Shown in pieces: positions 11,390 to 23,683 of a stretch of DNA of 64,000 nucleotides. Location: positions 372,001-436,000 of the forward strand of contig JAJJXM010000040.1 in assembly GCA_024516155.1 (NCBI GenBank), written 5' to 3'. The translations under genes were made by a program, and so were the position numbers. Positions within the stretch are counted from its first letter, which is position 1, and every line of letters begins with the position of its first letter. Below the pieces are notes generated by a model. That model made no database searches. It was given only the letters and a program-made list of their open reading frames with translations, and was not told the DNA's origin. Origin of the DNA: Pyronema omphalodes. Taxonomy: Eukaryota; Ascomycota; Pezizomycetes; Pezizales; Pyronemataceae.

Positions 11390-13532
11390 GGTGATGGAGT
11401 AGGCGGCGAATACTGTGGGATTGAGGAGTGTGAGACAAAGTTGAGGATGTCGGCGGTGTCGGCGGGATTAGGCAAAGCAGGCAGATTCAGAGCAAAGCCA
11501 GACAGCAGGGCGAAGCGCAGCGAAGCACAGCGAAGTAGAACGAAGCGGGGAAAACGAGTAGATCAACGGCGACGGAACGGCGAAGCGACAGCGGAGCAAT
11601 GGCGGAGAAATGACGGAGAAATGACGGAGTATTGGTACGGCGGCGCGATATCGCAATGACGGCGCAAATGACGGTTTGACGCTATATACATAGCAGCGCA
11701 ACAACAGCGTAATATCTCAGCAAAACCCCCACAATTCCAAAAACCTCAAAAAAACCTCTTCCGAAGTATATATAATTTAATTGCTATCCCTTAAATCTAA
11801 TTCCAAAAAAGCGAGCATAAATTCCCCGAGTTTGCATCCCTTCACAAGAAATCCGGCGTCGCCTGTCGCAGGAAAACGCGGACGCGATGAAATTATAATT
11901 TCGACGTGTGGCTTGGCAAATTTCGCGTTGATTTTCGCGCGCTATGCATTGTGGGTGCTGTATCATGATGGGTGTATTGTAGGATACAGATTCACAGAAT
12001 AGGAGGTGTTGAGTGATATATTCATCTAAAAAAATATCGATATTATAACTAAACAGCCATTACCGGAGAGTAGAATGGAGTAGAAAAAAGTTTATAAACG
12101 GGTGATATGCCACTAATAATCGAGTGATTGTCCATGAGTATGATTTTTTTCAAAGGTAGCGGATTGTGTGGGCTTTTCCATGATGACGCTGATATGGTCA
12201 TTCTTTCTCACTGCTACAACAATCACAGCGATATATATATCCCTAGATATCACTATACAAATTCCCACAATCCTCTATAGCGCATTGAATTCAGACGAAT
12301 TACTAGCACACGATGAACAATCCAAAATCCTATACCACTTTCCATAAACCAACCAGCTCTCTATAGAACTCCGTACAAATCACAACCTTACAGCATTATC
12401 CATTTGCATTGCATCACGAACAAAAAAATCAATATCCTAATCCCATGGCAACTCATAACCGGCAATACCAGCAATACCAGCAATATCCTCAGACCATTTC
12501 AACCCTTTCCAAATAAAAGTTCCCGTTGGGAGGGAGAATCATAAAAACCAGAAGAGTTAGAAGTTAAAAAAAATAATATATATATATACAATCCGAACCC
12601 ATTAATACCAAAATATAGTATACACTTGATTGCTTCTTTGCTTCTGTAATTTCCCTCTTTAAAGACCTTGGCCCTATCCCGCGCCCCCCCGCGCGCACCC
12701 ACCCCCACCCCCCCGCGCGCTCCCCCCATCCTATATCTTATCCTCTTATTCCCCCGGTACTCACATCCCATGGCTCCGGATATCCACGACCTGTATTCCC
12801 AGGGGGATACCGAATTCCACAAACAATGTCCCTCCGTCGCCTTGCCATCTACATACAACCAAACAAACAGGGTCCAAGGGGGGGGGGGGGGGGGTGTGTG
12901 TGTGTGGATATTCTTCTTCTTTGTGATCTTCTTTCACCTCTTCTCCCACATCCTCTTTATTCGCGCGCTCCATGGATACTTCCCCATATCGTCTTTACAT
13001 AGTTTACGGCAATCAACATTTCCACCCTTATTCTTAACCATCAAAAAAAGGTTTCCCGATAAAAAAAAAAACAAAACAACATAAAAAGTAAGAAAAGCAA
13101 GAAAGAAAAAAAAACGCCCCAAAAAAGAGATAACAAAAAAGAAGAAAAAAGAAAAAAGAAAGAAAAAAAAAAACACCCACAAATAACGCTTCATTGAATC
13201 CGGCATCTAAAAAAAACGAAGAAAAAACAGAACTTTGCACCCTGAAGAAAAAAAAAAAAAGTTAACAAGAAAAATAAAAAATAAAAAAATAAAAAAATAC
13301 TCCCTCTCGGAAAAAAAAAAACTGTACAAAAAAAACGTCACCAACCCATGGTATATCCCCAACAACAAAATCCTTTGCCTTTTATCATTACTCCCCCGTC
13401 CCTTCTCGTCCTCTCGCTTTATTCATCCCAACATGTCCCTTCCCCTCACAGGACTACACTCCATGCGCAGCTCCTAAATCCCACTCTCCATCTGCTCATC
13501 ATCCCTGTCCTTGCTGTCGTAACATAGAAAGA
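11390..13532. other. Intergenic region, no convincing gene
   Basis: Upstream of RRN7 there is a purine-rich stretch with repeated GGCGAAGC and GGAGAAATGAC units (11505-11625). Further on there are CG/C-rich runs (12677-12726), a G17 tract with a (TG)n tail (12878-12906) and 280 bp of A-rich low complexity (13040-13325). ORFs of up to 138 codons here follow this low complexity and have no recognisable domain. Confidence 0.5.
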
Positions 13533-16500
13533 CTATAAAACTCTTTTCTTCCCAACCACAGCAGCGACACCTCCCTCCTCAGCCTCCTCAGCCGTCAAAA
13601 TCTCCACAACCCTTGCCATAGTCGGTCTTGTCTGGCTGAAGTGAATGACCACAAGCCATGCGGCAAGGATGTTGACAAGGTGATGTAACCGGTAAGCATA
13701 TGTGACTCCGTACATTGCTGAGTATGCTGCGATTGCGATTAGGAGGAGGTTGGTTATATGTTTACTTCTGTTTTATTCACCGTTAGCCCTTGGATCTTTA
13801 AAGCTGATGGGGGAGAATATACCTAGTAACAACCCTAGGAATCATATTCCCGGTAGTCGCGGTCTCCACAAGGAGGATAAAAGGCATAATACTCAACAAA
13901 TTATGATGACTCGAGAAAGGAGTCAACCAATGAACCGCGAGATTATGATGCCAGACGACCAGAACGGGTAAGTTTATGGGAAGGATCCAGAGCATTATAA
14001 CCAATACTGAATGAGAATAGTTGTAGAAATCCCAAGCTGGTGAGGAGGTGGAAGCACTCTGCGAGAAAAATTTAGTAAGATGTACAATAGAATGGGGGGT
14101 AGATCGTCTCAGGGATGCTTTGCGCACTACGTACGTTTTCCTTAGCAAATTTCAACGCCCTTATACATGTCAACAGCTGTATGATACATGCCACTAGGTA
14201 TGCAAACTGATATGGCACAATTGTGGCGACAAACAGCAGCAGAAAACCCGTGACAATAATCCTCCGCCTCGGACTCGAGGTCGAGAAAGTCGGAGTTACA
14301 GCACCACCTCTCTTCTCCGGGCCTCTTCCAAGCAGCCTATCAATCCCCATAGACACCGCACATCCAGCGTTAAGAATAATCAATACGAGATAATTCAACA
14401 CAACAACAATTCCAATGGCAATAGTAGCACACAATGGCGCTAGGAACCAGAAGAATGGGTCTTGAAGACCGACCAACATGTCATTTTTGGCGAATTGCAT
14501 ATTCTGAGCGGTGGAGGGGTGATCATCGGAACGTTTCTCGAGAGGCGAGGAGGGGAAGGAGCTGGCTTCGCTGTTGGCAAAAGAGAGGGTGAAGGCGATG
14601 ACAGAGAGAGAACCAAGGACATAGGGGAGACTGCGGGTGACAAAGAGGTCCATGCCTTCTGCGAAGGAGATAAAGCGGCCTGCACCGGGTATTAGTACTT
14701 GGCAAAAATTAAAGATTGGATATCAGGATATCACTCGACAGTGTGCTTACCGAAATTGTTGTAGTCAACGAATTGCTGGCGAATGACCAATGCTACGATT
14801 AGGAGCGGGAAGGCGGCAAGAGCCATACGGTAGCGGTTCGCAGGACGCCCAAGGGAACCCATAAAGTCAATTTCGACGGAGATGTCGATGGGGGAGTTGC
14901 AAGTTGGGTCCGACCATATTTGGAGGGATAAACCACGACGAGAGTTGGGTCGTAAAGCAGGTGGCAAGAATGGAGCAGTTCCATGAAGATTCACATCTGC
15001 TTCTTTTGCGTTGACGAAGAATTTAGATTCGTGAGGGTCGGCAAGGTATTGTCGTACAAGTGGGGTAAATAATTGTCTTCCGCTACATTGTTGTTGACCA
15101 ACTTTGAGTTTATATGCGAATAAGCTGCTGTGAATTGAAGGGATGTTGATATCCTGGACTACCGAACGGTCGGCGGGTAAAGTGACATGTACACCGTCGC
15201 TCAAAAGACCCCAGAGGCCGATATCGGACCGAATTTGAGAATCCTTAGTACTAAATTCGGCGATCACCCAGCCATCATTCTTTTGGGTAGTTTTGTCAAC
15301 CACTGCAACAAATTCAAACCGGTTGACCCGGTTCTCATCAACAAGGTCCTCAAATTTGTATTCAAGATAAGAAAATGGTGTTCTGGCGTCGAACGAGTGT
15401 TGCGAATCCTTAGTAGATGCTGGTAATCGGATTACGTCGTCCGCGGCACTCTTACAGGCAAGCCGCGTGGACCCGGTGCTATCACCGGACAAATCCATGT
15501 TCATCGAGAACAGCGCAGCACTCTGGCCAGCCTGCAAGGGCCATACACTACAGAATAGCACTTCCAGCTTACCGTTCCGACCGGAGAGAGTCTGATCAGT
15601 CATTAGAGTGAATTTTGCGCCAGGAGAAGGCGGAATCGGCATTAAATAAGCTCTTGGCTTTTGCGACTCTCCCAAATGGCGTAGAACAAGGCGTTGGCCC
15701 TGAGAAGTAATATTCTGCGAGTCGGCCCCAAGCGTCAACAATGTTGTCGGCTTCGTGTCGGACAAGGTCTTTTGGGTTCCTTCCTCAAGACCGGTCAAGA
15801 ACCATTTCTTCAGTATCCGCATCCGCTCCTGTCGAGGCGCCGTCTGCTCCGCCCGCTTCACATCAATAATGTCGAGCATGGCACGTGCAACGACTTTCAT
15901 CAACTGATCACACCAGAGAATTGCCAAGTGATCCGCTCCAAGCCATACATCTGGGATTGTCGAAGTGTAGACGGTAAATCCATGAGTATCCGGAACAAGA
16001 GAAGAAATACTAGCATAGTCTGAAGGCACGACATTGTCCAAACCTCCACCGGCAATAGAAACCAAAGTAGTATGCCACAACGGATTATTATTAGCCCACT
16101 TTTCCGAAAATGAGCGGCTCCAGTAGTTGTTGATGTCGTCATAAGTTTTGACAATCTGTCTATCGAAAGAAACTGGAGGTCGCGAGTGAGGTGCAGACAT
16201 TGTTATTATGGTATTAATCGATTTTGATCGGTAATTTGGCATTATTAGCATAGTTCTGGCCACAATTCCTCCCATAGAGTGCCCAAATATTATTACAGAG
16301 CTCGGATCGGGCAGATCAGAGTCCATTGTAGACTTCCGGGAGTCGTGATATAGGGAAAGAATATATGCAACGGCTTCATTGAGATATTCAGCTTGATCAA
16401 GCACAGTCTGTCCATGGAAAGCAGTAATATCCTCGTTGAAATCGACAGTAAAGAAATCTAAATTCCTGGTTCCTGCTTTTGCCAAAGTTTCATCCGCCGC

Positions 16501-17450
16501 GATAACGTTTCTATAGTGACGAGCAGCTTCCGCGGCTATCGGTCGGACTTGTCTGTAGCTCCCGGCATTTCCTGGAATGAAAAGAACGGGAACTCCTTTT
16601 GGCTGTTTGAAGTCAGCCTTCTCCGGGAACAGTAATCACGTCGGCAAAGCCTCCGCGCTCAGCGCATCGTCCGCACGGTTCTCAGAATCCCAAGATCAAC
16701 ACGATGATCGTGTCCAGCGGGAGGTAGTAAACATACCGGATAATCCTCGTCCACCCCGTTCTCCCGGTAGAGATACAAGTTGTACTTGCTCGCGAAACGC
16801 GTGTGTTCGGTGTCGAAGTCCTTTGCTTTAAGGTAGATTGGCGACATGTGGGACATTCGACAGCCTTTTGCATCACACTGACGTTCCCGAAACGACTGTA
16901 CTATTGTCCAGAGAGCGAATGCCGACATTGCGGTGACGACGAGCGTCCATATCGAGCATGCCCAACTGGACCGTAACCGTGATCGTGGCCTGTAGTTCCT
17001 ACTGTCCTCCATCTTTTCCTTATTCAGCCGCGACTCCTGTTCGGCGGTATTTCGCGTCGTCGTCGTTGATTTCGTAGTATTCCTTATTGTCTTTGATCCC
17101 TTAGTTGTCGTTGTCGTCGTCGTCGCGGCTTCCTTTCCTTCCTCCAGCTCCTTTCCCAGGGTTGTCGGGATTACCGTAGCAGTCGCCGTCGCGGTGGTCG
17201 CTGCTTTCGCGATGGACCCGGTACTGCTACTACTCCTACTCCACACACCTTTTTCATTCGAAGGCACGAAACCCGTACCCTTTTTCACATTCCCATCCGA
17301 TTTGCTGGATTGTAATAACGATGGCTGGGAACTTGCTGCTACAGCCAATTGACGTTCCGACGCGGCGAGTGTAGGTTGATCCGAATCGTCGCCGTCTTCC
17401 GCTTGGGTCGAGGGTGTCGAGTCGCGGGAAGAGCGTCGACTCCGCATCAA
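13533..17450 (-). CDS. BST1: GPI inositol-deacylase Bst1 (PGAP1 family)
   Basis: Five exons (17450-16737, 16602-14751, 14679-14135, 14058-13823, 13767-13533) encode 1193 aa, with introns of 134, 71, 76 and 55 bp and every junction in phase. This ER membrane enzyme removes the acyl chain from the inositol of GPI-anchored proteins, which allows their exit to the Golgi. Residues 1-160 are a Ser/Thr-rich cytosolic tail. One transmembrane segment (about 163-186) precedes the conserved CDAKGCRMSHM and DTEHTRFASKYNLYLYRE. Exon 2 restores GVPVLFIPGNAGSYRQVRP, and the lipase motif GHSMGG places the nucleophile at S347. A luminal region follows, then several C-terminal membrane spans including the family stretch NLPVLVVW and FSSHHNLLSIMPF. 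The length fits the family. Catalytic residues look intact. Confidence 0.93.
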
Positions 17451-18323
17451 TACCTCCGGTTACTTGAAGCCAAGATCAAGATCGGAATTGTGAAGCGGGC
17501 GGTGCGGGGGGCGGTAGAAGTAGTGAGTGGGTGGTGGGTTGGTGGGTTGGGGGGGTGTGGTGGACGGATGGGAAGCGTAGGCGAGTAGGGCCAGTGGTAG
17601 GCGTCGGCGACTTTCTTGGGGGGGAGGGATGGAAAAGTTCTAGAGGCAAAGACACCGAGAGTCTTGAGTCAATACAAAGTTCAAGCAGATCAGGCAAAGT
17701 CGAGCAAGTCTGGCAAAGTCTGGCAAAGTCCAAAGTCGGGGCTCGACAGTGACAAAGTTGACAAAGTCTAATTGCTTGGGGAGGAGGAGGAGCTGCTGTA
17801 ACGACGACGACGACAGCGACGGCGACGGGTTCAGCAATCGCGCTCCGTGAATGATAGGGTGGCTGGTGCCGAGTGTTCGAAACGAGGGAGCGAACAGGAC
17901 GACGGGAGTGCAGCGTCGGATGAGGGAAGGGAGGGATGTAGACGAGAGAACGGAGTGGTGATGTTACCGCGAAAATGAGGAGCGAGGCAGGCAGACAGGC
18001 AAGCCAGGTCAGGTCAGTTGACCGAGAATTGTCTGTCTCTCCAACGATATTGCAACGATAATGTCAACAGAGGGTCGACAAGAATCACCAGATAAACTAA
18101 ATCGACACAATTTGGATATTGGATTTGGATACTGGATATTGGATATTCGTTGATTGTCGTCACAGCATTCCCCCGTTTTTCTTTGATGATGATGGCAACT
18201 GTTTGTTGTTGGACTGACTGGGCTGCTGGCTTGGGGGCGGGCTTTGGGGGATGGCCTTTGCCTTTGGGACTTGGTCACTTTTGGCGGGTGTGGACAAGCC
18301 GGGCAGGCAGCAGATTTCGTCAC

Positions 18324-18420
18324 TTGGTAAAGATAGGGATGGCAGGTGGTGATATGTCATTTGTAAAGATAGGGATGGTAGGTGTTGATATGTCATTTAT
18401 AAAAATAGGGATAGGCGGGT
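18324..18420. repeat. 39-bp tandem repeat, about 2.5 copies
   Basis: The core GTAAAGATAGGGATGG is repeated with GATATGTCATTT at a 39-bp period. Copies differ at a few positions. The array lies about 0.9 kb upstream of the BST1 start codon. Confidence 0.8.
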
Positions 18421-21400
18421 TTGAATCTATACGAAGAGGGACTCTGGATACTCAACACACATAGCTTCGACAAATACTTTCAGACTTTTTATTAATTATC
18501 ATCTCGACAGTTCTCCAACAGCATAGGAATTGTTCCAGCTGATATCACCAACAGAAGAAAAAAAAACGAAATCAAAATTACACTCTTCTGTTGGAACCCT
18601 CTAATCCCGATTCCGGATACTAATCACCCTCCTTCCCCGTTTGGTTGGCACCCGTAAATATTAGGTTGAGCGAGGGGGGGTTTTCCTTTTTCATAAAAGT
18701 ACCGGCTTCACTTATTCCTGCTGCATCATGGCAGGCGTGTGGTAAAGACGACTGCCCTTACTTTATGATTTGAAAATGCATCAATTCTCACCCTTTGGCT
18801 GCATGGAGGACCATGGAAGCAGTCCTCTATTTTTCCCTTAAAAATGGCTGTACGTAGAGCCTACATTTCCTTGAGCCGAAGACGATGTTTCCCTCCACTC
18901 TTTCGTTTCCTGGGTGGTGGGTGGAATTGTCTAATCAATAAAGACGGTTAGTGGTATCCGAAGTACATAACCTCACGATAGCCGGGTAAATTTCCTTCCA
19001 GGCACCGACTTGACAAAACAAAATCATAAACGGCGTTAATATTCAGGGCATGAACCAACCAACCGCCCACGAGTGATCGTAACACAGCGCAAAACAGTTT
19101 CAACGCAACACCAATTCAACGTAACACAAGCTCAGCAGCAAAGCGCAGCATCAGCATCATAAAAAAATGATGATTTGCAGGGGCTGCGCTCCGTTTGAGA
19201 TGCCAATCTAGTTTAACTCAGTTGAACCTAGGTAGCACAGATGAGCTAGGCCTTTAATAGAGTGCTCTAGTCCAAAGCCAGGGCCAACTGCACCTGTGGG
19301 GCACCTGCTCAAAGCCTCAAAGAAAAAGAAGCTTCCTTGGGTTGGCTTTTAGGTATCTTTGGGTGTCTTGGTAAGTGAACGGCGGCTCCGAAAAGACTCC
19401 TTAGCAAAAGTCCAAGCACCAATTAAAAGTGAAAATTGAGAACAAGACTTCACCAAGAAAGATGTCAAGACTTTCAGTTGAATTTTAGGTTTGGAAACAC
19501 CACCACCCAAGAAATTATCCGAGGGGATAGGGTTGATAGATTATCCAACAAATCGGAACACGAAGAGAACACATGCAGGAGACATCATGCGGAATGATGC
19601 AGTGACGAAAGGTGGCTTGAAAGTTGACGCGGAATGCTTGACGCGAAAGTGTAAGTTGAAGGCACAAGGCGACCAAAAAGAGTATGGCACCATAGGGTAA
19701 AGGTTACCTTGCTAAGGCTGGCTTGGCCTATCTTGTAAAATGAAGTTAAAAGCTGTAAGATCAATTCCGACACGAGATGAAGTTCTTAGGGCTTTATGTG
19801 CATGGCCATCCTTCCCTCCCGGTATAGATCTTTAAACCCCCGAAGTTTTTTAGATTAAGTCCATATGTACATAGAGAAAATTTCACACACACTTGAAAAT
19901 ATCTAAGGGTCCACGACGTACGTATATAAGGAAGAAAAAAACTCCATCAGTCGCGCGGCAAAAAAAAAAGCTTTGTCAAACACCCCAACCCAATCCTCCC
20001 AAGCATTCAAAAGCTTCGCCTAGCGCTAAGGGTTCGTGTAGGTTCAAAAACGGTAACTGCTCTTCAAAAGCACGGGATTTGCTCGGTAAAGCTGGCCATA
20101 AAGCTTGTATTCTTCAGGGAGTCAGACCTAGGGACGGTGGGACCAACCAACCAACCAGCTAATCAATCATTAATGCAGGGTCACGGAATAAGTTCCGTGA
20201 CGTTGTCTTGTCGACATGTCATGTTGTTGTGTATCCTTGTATGTATGATGGGCGAACTTGAAGATATTTACATATATACATAGACACATCAATACGATCA
20301 GTTCTAGGATTGTAAATATTTAAAACTTTATCTATATACCTAGAGCAAGGCAGAATCCTCGGGATCACCACTCTTCGTATGTAAATAGAATAAGGCCCGG
20401 TCGCATGTCAGACTCCGGTGATGATGACATTAAACACGTTGTAAGATGGACTCATGGGTCGTATGCAGATTACATAGATGACACCGTCCACGCAAGTAAT
20501 AAATTGACACCTACATTTACTAATCAACGACAGGTCCTTCCATGGAACCTCGTGGTATAGCAACCCACGAACTCTCAATATCAATTCTCTCCTCCTGAAG
20601 ATATTTCTCAACACATAATCCCGAATCCCGAACCCCGAGTAATAATAACCCCACAAAAATGAGTTAAAAAAAAACAGCTGTAAGCATATATAACATCTCA
20701 AGATTTCGTCTTCTTATTCAAGACCCAATCTGACCGCTCGCACATATTATGAAATCACAACATATCAGGTTCCGGTGAGCTGTAAATCGTGAGTTGTGGG
20801 TGAGTTGGTAACCAAGACGATACTTTTAATTACCTGTACATATGTACATATCAACAAAAGAGTAACACAACACAATGCAACACAACACACCTCATCACCA
20901 GATAGGCACCCGACCCAGCTCATCTCTTCTACATCTCCATTCCCCGAGTATCCCGACTCCCGATCATCCCGAAAAAAAACTCTCCCAATCCCGATGATCA
21001 ACTCCGGAGCCATATCAATAACCCTAACAACCCCCATCAACCCCTACCAACCAGAAAATCCATAAGGTACCATCCACCCAGTTAACCAATTCCAGTATGA
21101 CGGACCCAAATTAATTAATCCGTTACATATGTATAATGTATTCATGCAGCTTCCCGTATTACCGCATACTCCAGTTGCCTACTGATTTGACATTGGTATT
21201 TATGGATTTATATTTCTTGGGCTGGAAAAAGGGAATGGAAGGAAGGGGATGGAGTGAATGAATAGGTTACAGAGGTGTATGTTACCAAAGTTTATATTAC
21301 ATAAGTATATTCTACAGAACTTACAAAAGCGTACAATATTCTTAAACACAAGCTGTACATACACGTATATACCACCACAACGTCAACGTCAACGTCAATA

Positions 21401-22448
21401 TATATAAGTAATTTCTTCCGCTATACCCTATAGTAACATAACCAATCCCGATACACTTACGATACTGTATTCTCAGTGCCCAGCCCTCAGTTTTCTACTA
21501 TCTACTATCCATAACCATAACCATAACCACTATCATCCTATCCCATCCCATCCCATCCCATATATTTTTTTCAGTATTCTATACATAATACACCCCACCT
21601 ATACACCTCATCCATCCCTCACCCGCCGGGAACACACAGACGCACAGACCCTCGGAATATCGAATATCTTCGTAGTACAATGCATACATACACACGGGAT
21701 CGACAGGAAGGAAGGAAAGAATAACGCAGGAAGCAGCACTCAGCACTCAGCACGCAGGATGCAAGGACCCGGAAGCCGCGTGGTCCTGTATCCACGTGTC
21801 TGTCTGCCTGTCTAGGTAAAAGTTAAAAATTAAAAGTCGAAAGTTATATAGAAATCAGGTGTAATATGTATGTGATATCATATAGGGACTGGAGAATCTG
21901 TATGTATGGGTTGTATAGGTTGTATGGGTTACATGAGAATATGTTATTCTTATTGCGGATGGTGAACTCAATATTATCTTCTCAAATTTCCAGGTTTTCT
22001 TTTATTCTTACAACAATATGATAGCTAGCCGAATAAAAAATCCATTTCAAATTCCTTTCCATAAAAGCATCCCGCATCCCGCATTCCGCATCCCGTATTC
22101 CATATCTTATATCTCATATAAAAAAAATAAGCCGAGATGCAAGAGTAATCTACATATATATATATCTTCACGAAATATCATTCAGATTTTGAGTATTTAG
22201 TATTTAGTATTTAGTATTTACTAAATATATAGTGAAGAAATTAATAATATTGGGTTATTGATTATTTTTTTTATTACTATGTAAAGGTTTATATAGACAG
22301 CGGAAAATGGTTTATAGTTATAGAAAGGAAGTAGGATTTATGGTACGCCTGTTTCTGGGTTCGAACTTCGCGTCAGTTTACAATGCTGTATGTAACTTCG
22401 AATCGTGGTACGTTATAACCGAGTGGTTAGGGTTGAACCTAGCTTCAG

Positions 22449-22515
22449 GATGGAGGAGATGGAGGAGATGGAGGAGATGGAGGAGATGGAGGAGATGGAG
22501 GAGATGGAGGAAGAG
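22449..22515. repeat. (GGAGATGGA)n minisatellite
   Basis: About seven copies of a 9-bp purine-rich unit. They read as a WRR repeat in the plus frame, which is an artefact ORF. Confidence 0.9.
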
Positions 22516-23102
22516 ATGGAGGAACAGGTAGAAGAAGCGAAGAAGAATAGAGGAAGAGATAGAACTGATTAAAGAGGTAGATGTCTAAAGATGACGTAAG
22601 TCCAGAAAGATAGAGCTAATATGAGAGACGGGATGGATATTGTGCCAGAAGTGACAATTATCAGCTGCGACATCCGTATCGTAGGATGAGTATCTCTGGT
22701 AGGTTGATTTCATAGATTATCACGCGATGGCTATATGGTTGATAATTACTGATGTACTGAGTTTACTTAAATAAGTACTTGTCAACAGGAATTATATTAC
22801 ACAACGAGATTTGGTATAAGTAAAGTAAGGGTTATTAAAACCCTTCAGGATTTTGGTAGGGAAAATTGTTTGTAGATATAGCCAGGGTTTGATATAGTAC
22901 ACTAGATACACACTATTTATTCCAACTAAGCCAGCAACTATCAATCTCCATGGTTCGTTATATTGATTAATATCAGACATTAAGAATTCTATCAATTAAT
23001 CCCTCTATCACCCCACCAGTATCCACCAGCACCCACTTCTATCAATTACAAAACAGATTGATCAAGCATTGAATCCTTCATAAACATCTCATCTAAAGTC
23101 TC

Positions 23103-23683
23103 CTAGGGTCCAGTAGAAAAAGCGTTGGTAACACAGTTCGCCCTGGCTTTTTGGGGATCACCTGGAACTCCCACACTCTTATCGCAGCATACTTCCATAC
23201 GTGGCCCACATCCTATCTTAGTGTTAATATTATCTGTATCAAAAAGCACAATGAAGCCAAGAGGAAGCAAGGAAGAAACAACATACCGAGTTTCGGGTCA
23301 TATTGAGTACAACCAACAAACGTAGGCGGACAACATGCACTAATCCCTTTTACAGTATTTCCCGGCTTTCCAACTTTCAGAAAGTTACAGTCGGTAAGTT
23401 TTGCAGTCGGAAGGCCGTTAACGTGGATGCCGTTAGGAAAGTTCACCCCCGGCTTTGTAGCAACGGCAGGCTTTGCAGGCTCGGCGGCCTTCGGAAGTTT
23501 GTCGACATTAACGACATTCTTTAGAGGCGAGCCGGGTCTTGCGGGAGGTGTTGCAGGCTTCACACCCATCATGGGATGCGGAGGTGGGTTAATCATCTGA
23601 GCGTTTGAAGGTGCACCGGGGGTTGCAGGAGCGGCGATAGTGAGGGTGGCAAGAGAGAAAAGGAGGGGTACGAGGAACTTCAT
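23103..23683 (-). CDS. Small secreted Pro-rich protein with eight cysteines (hydrophobin-like pattern)
   Basis: Exon 1 is 23683-23287 and exon 2 probably 23233-23103 (175 aa). The 53-bp intron has donor GTATGT and the first available acceptor, TACAG. A later AG at 23213 keeps the same frame and would give 168 aa. The signal peptide MKFLVPLLFSLATLTIAA is clear. A Pro/Lys/Ala-rich segment (about 20-90) follows, then a cysteine domain ordered C, CC, C, C, CC, C with gaps of about 16, 6, 15, 6 and 16 residues (IHVNGLPTAKLTDC ... ISACCPPTFVGC ... CGPRMEVCC). The order and last three gaps match hydrophobins; the first two gaps do not. It is likely extracellular or in the cell wall. No family was recognised with certainty. 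Confidence 0.75.

Larger units (their letters stand above)
17451..23102. other. 5.6-kb gene-poor region
   Basis: The first kilobase upstream of BST1 is GC-richer with irregular GGCAAAGTC and GAGCAAGTC repeats (17690-17745) and may include the 5' UTR and promoter. The rest is AT-rich with short runs such as CATCC and AACGTC repeats near 21380 and 21540. No ORF carries a recognisable domain, and no plausible spliced gene was found. Confidence 0.5.

Noticed and set aside
12499..13240. Several 60-138 codon ORFs on both strands
   Set aside because: Their products follow C-rich, G-rich and A-rich low complexity, with long Phe or Lys runs.
22340..22445. tRNA-like stretch containing GGGTTCGAACTTCG and GAGTGGTTAG
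   Set aside because: The blocks are in the wrong order and no acceptor or anticodon stem can be formed.
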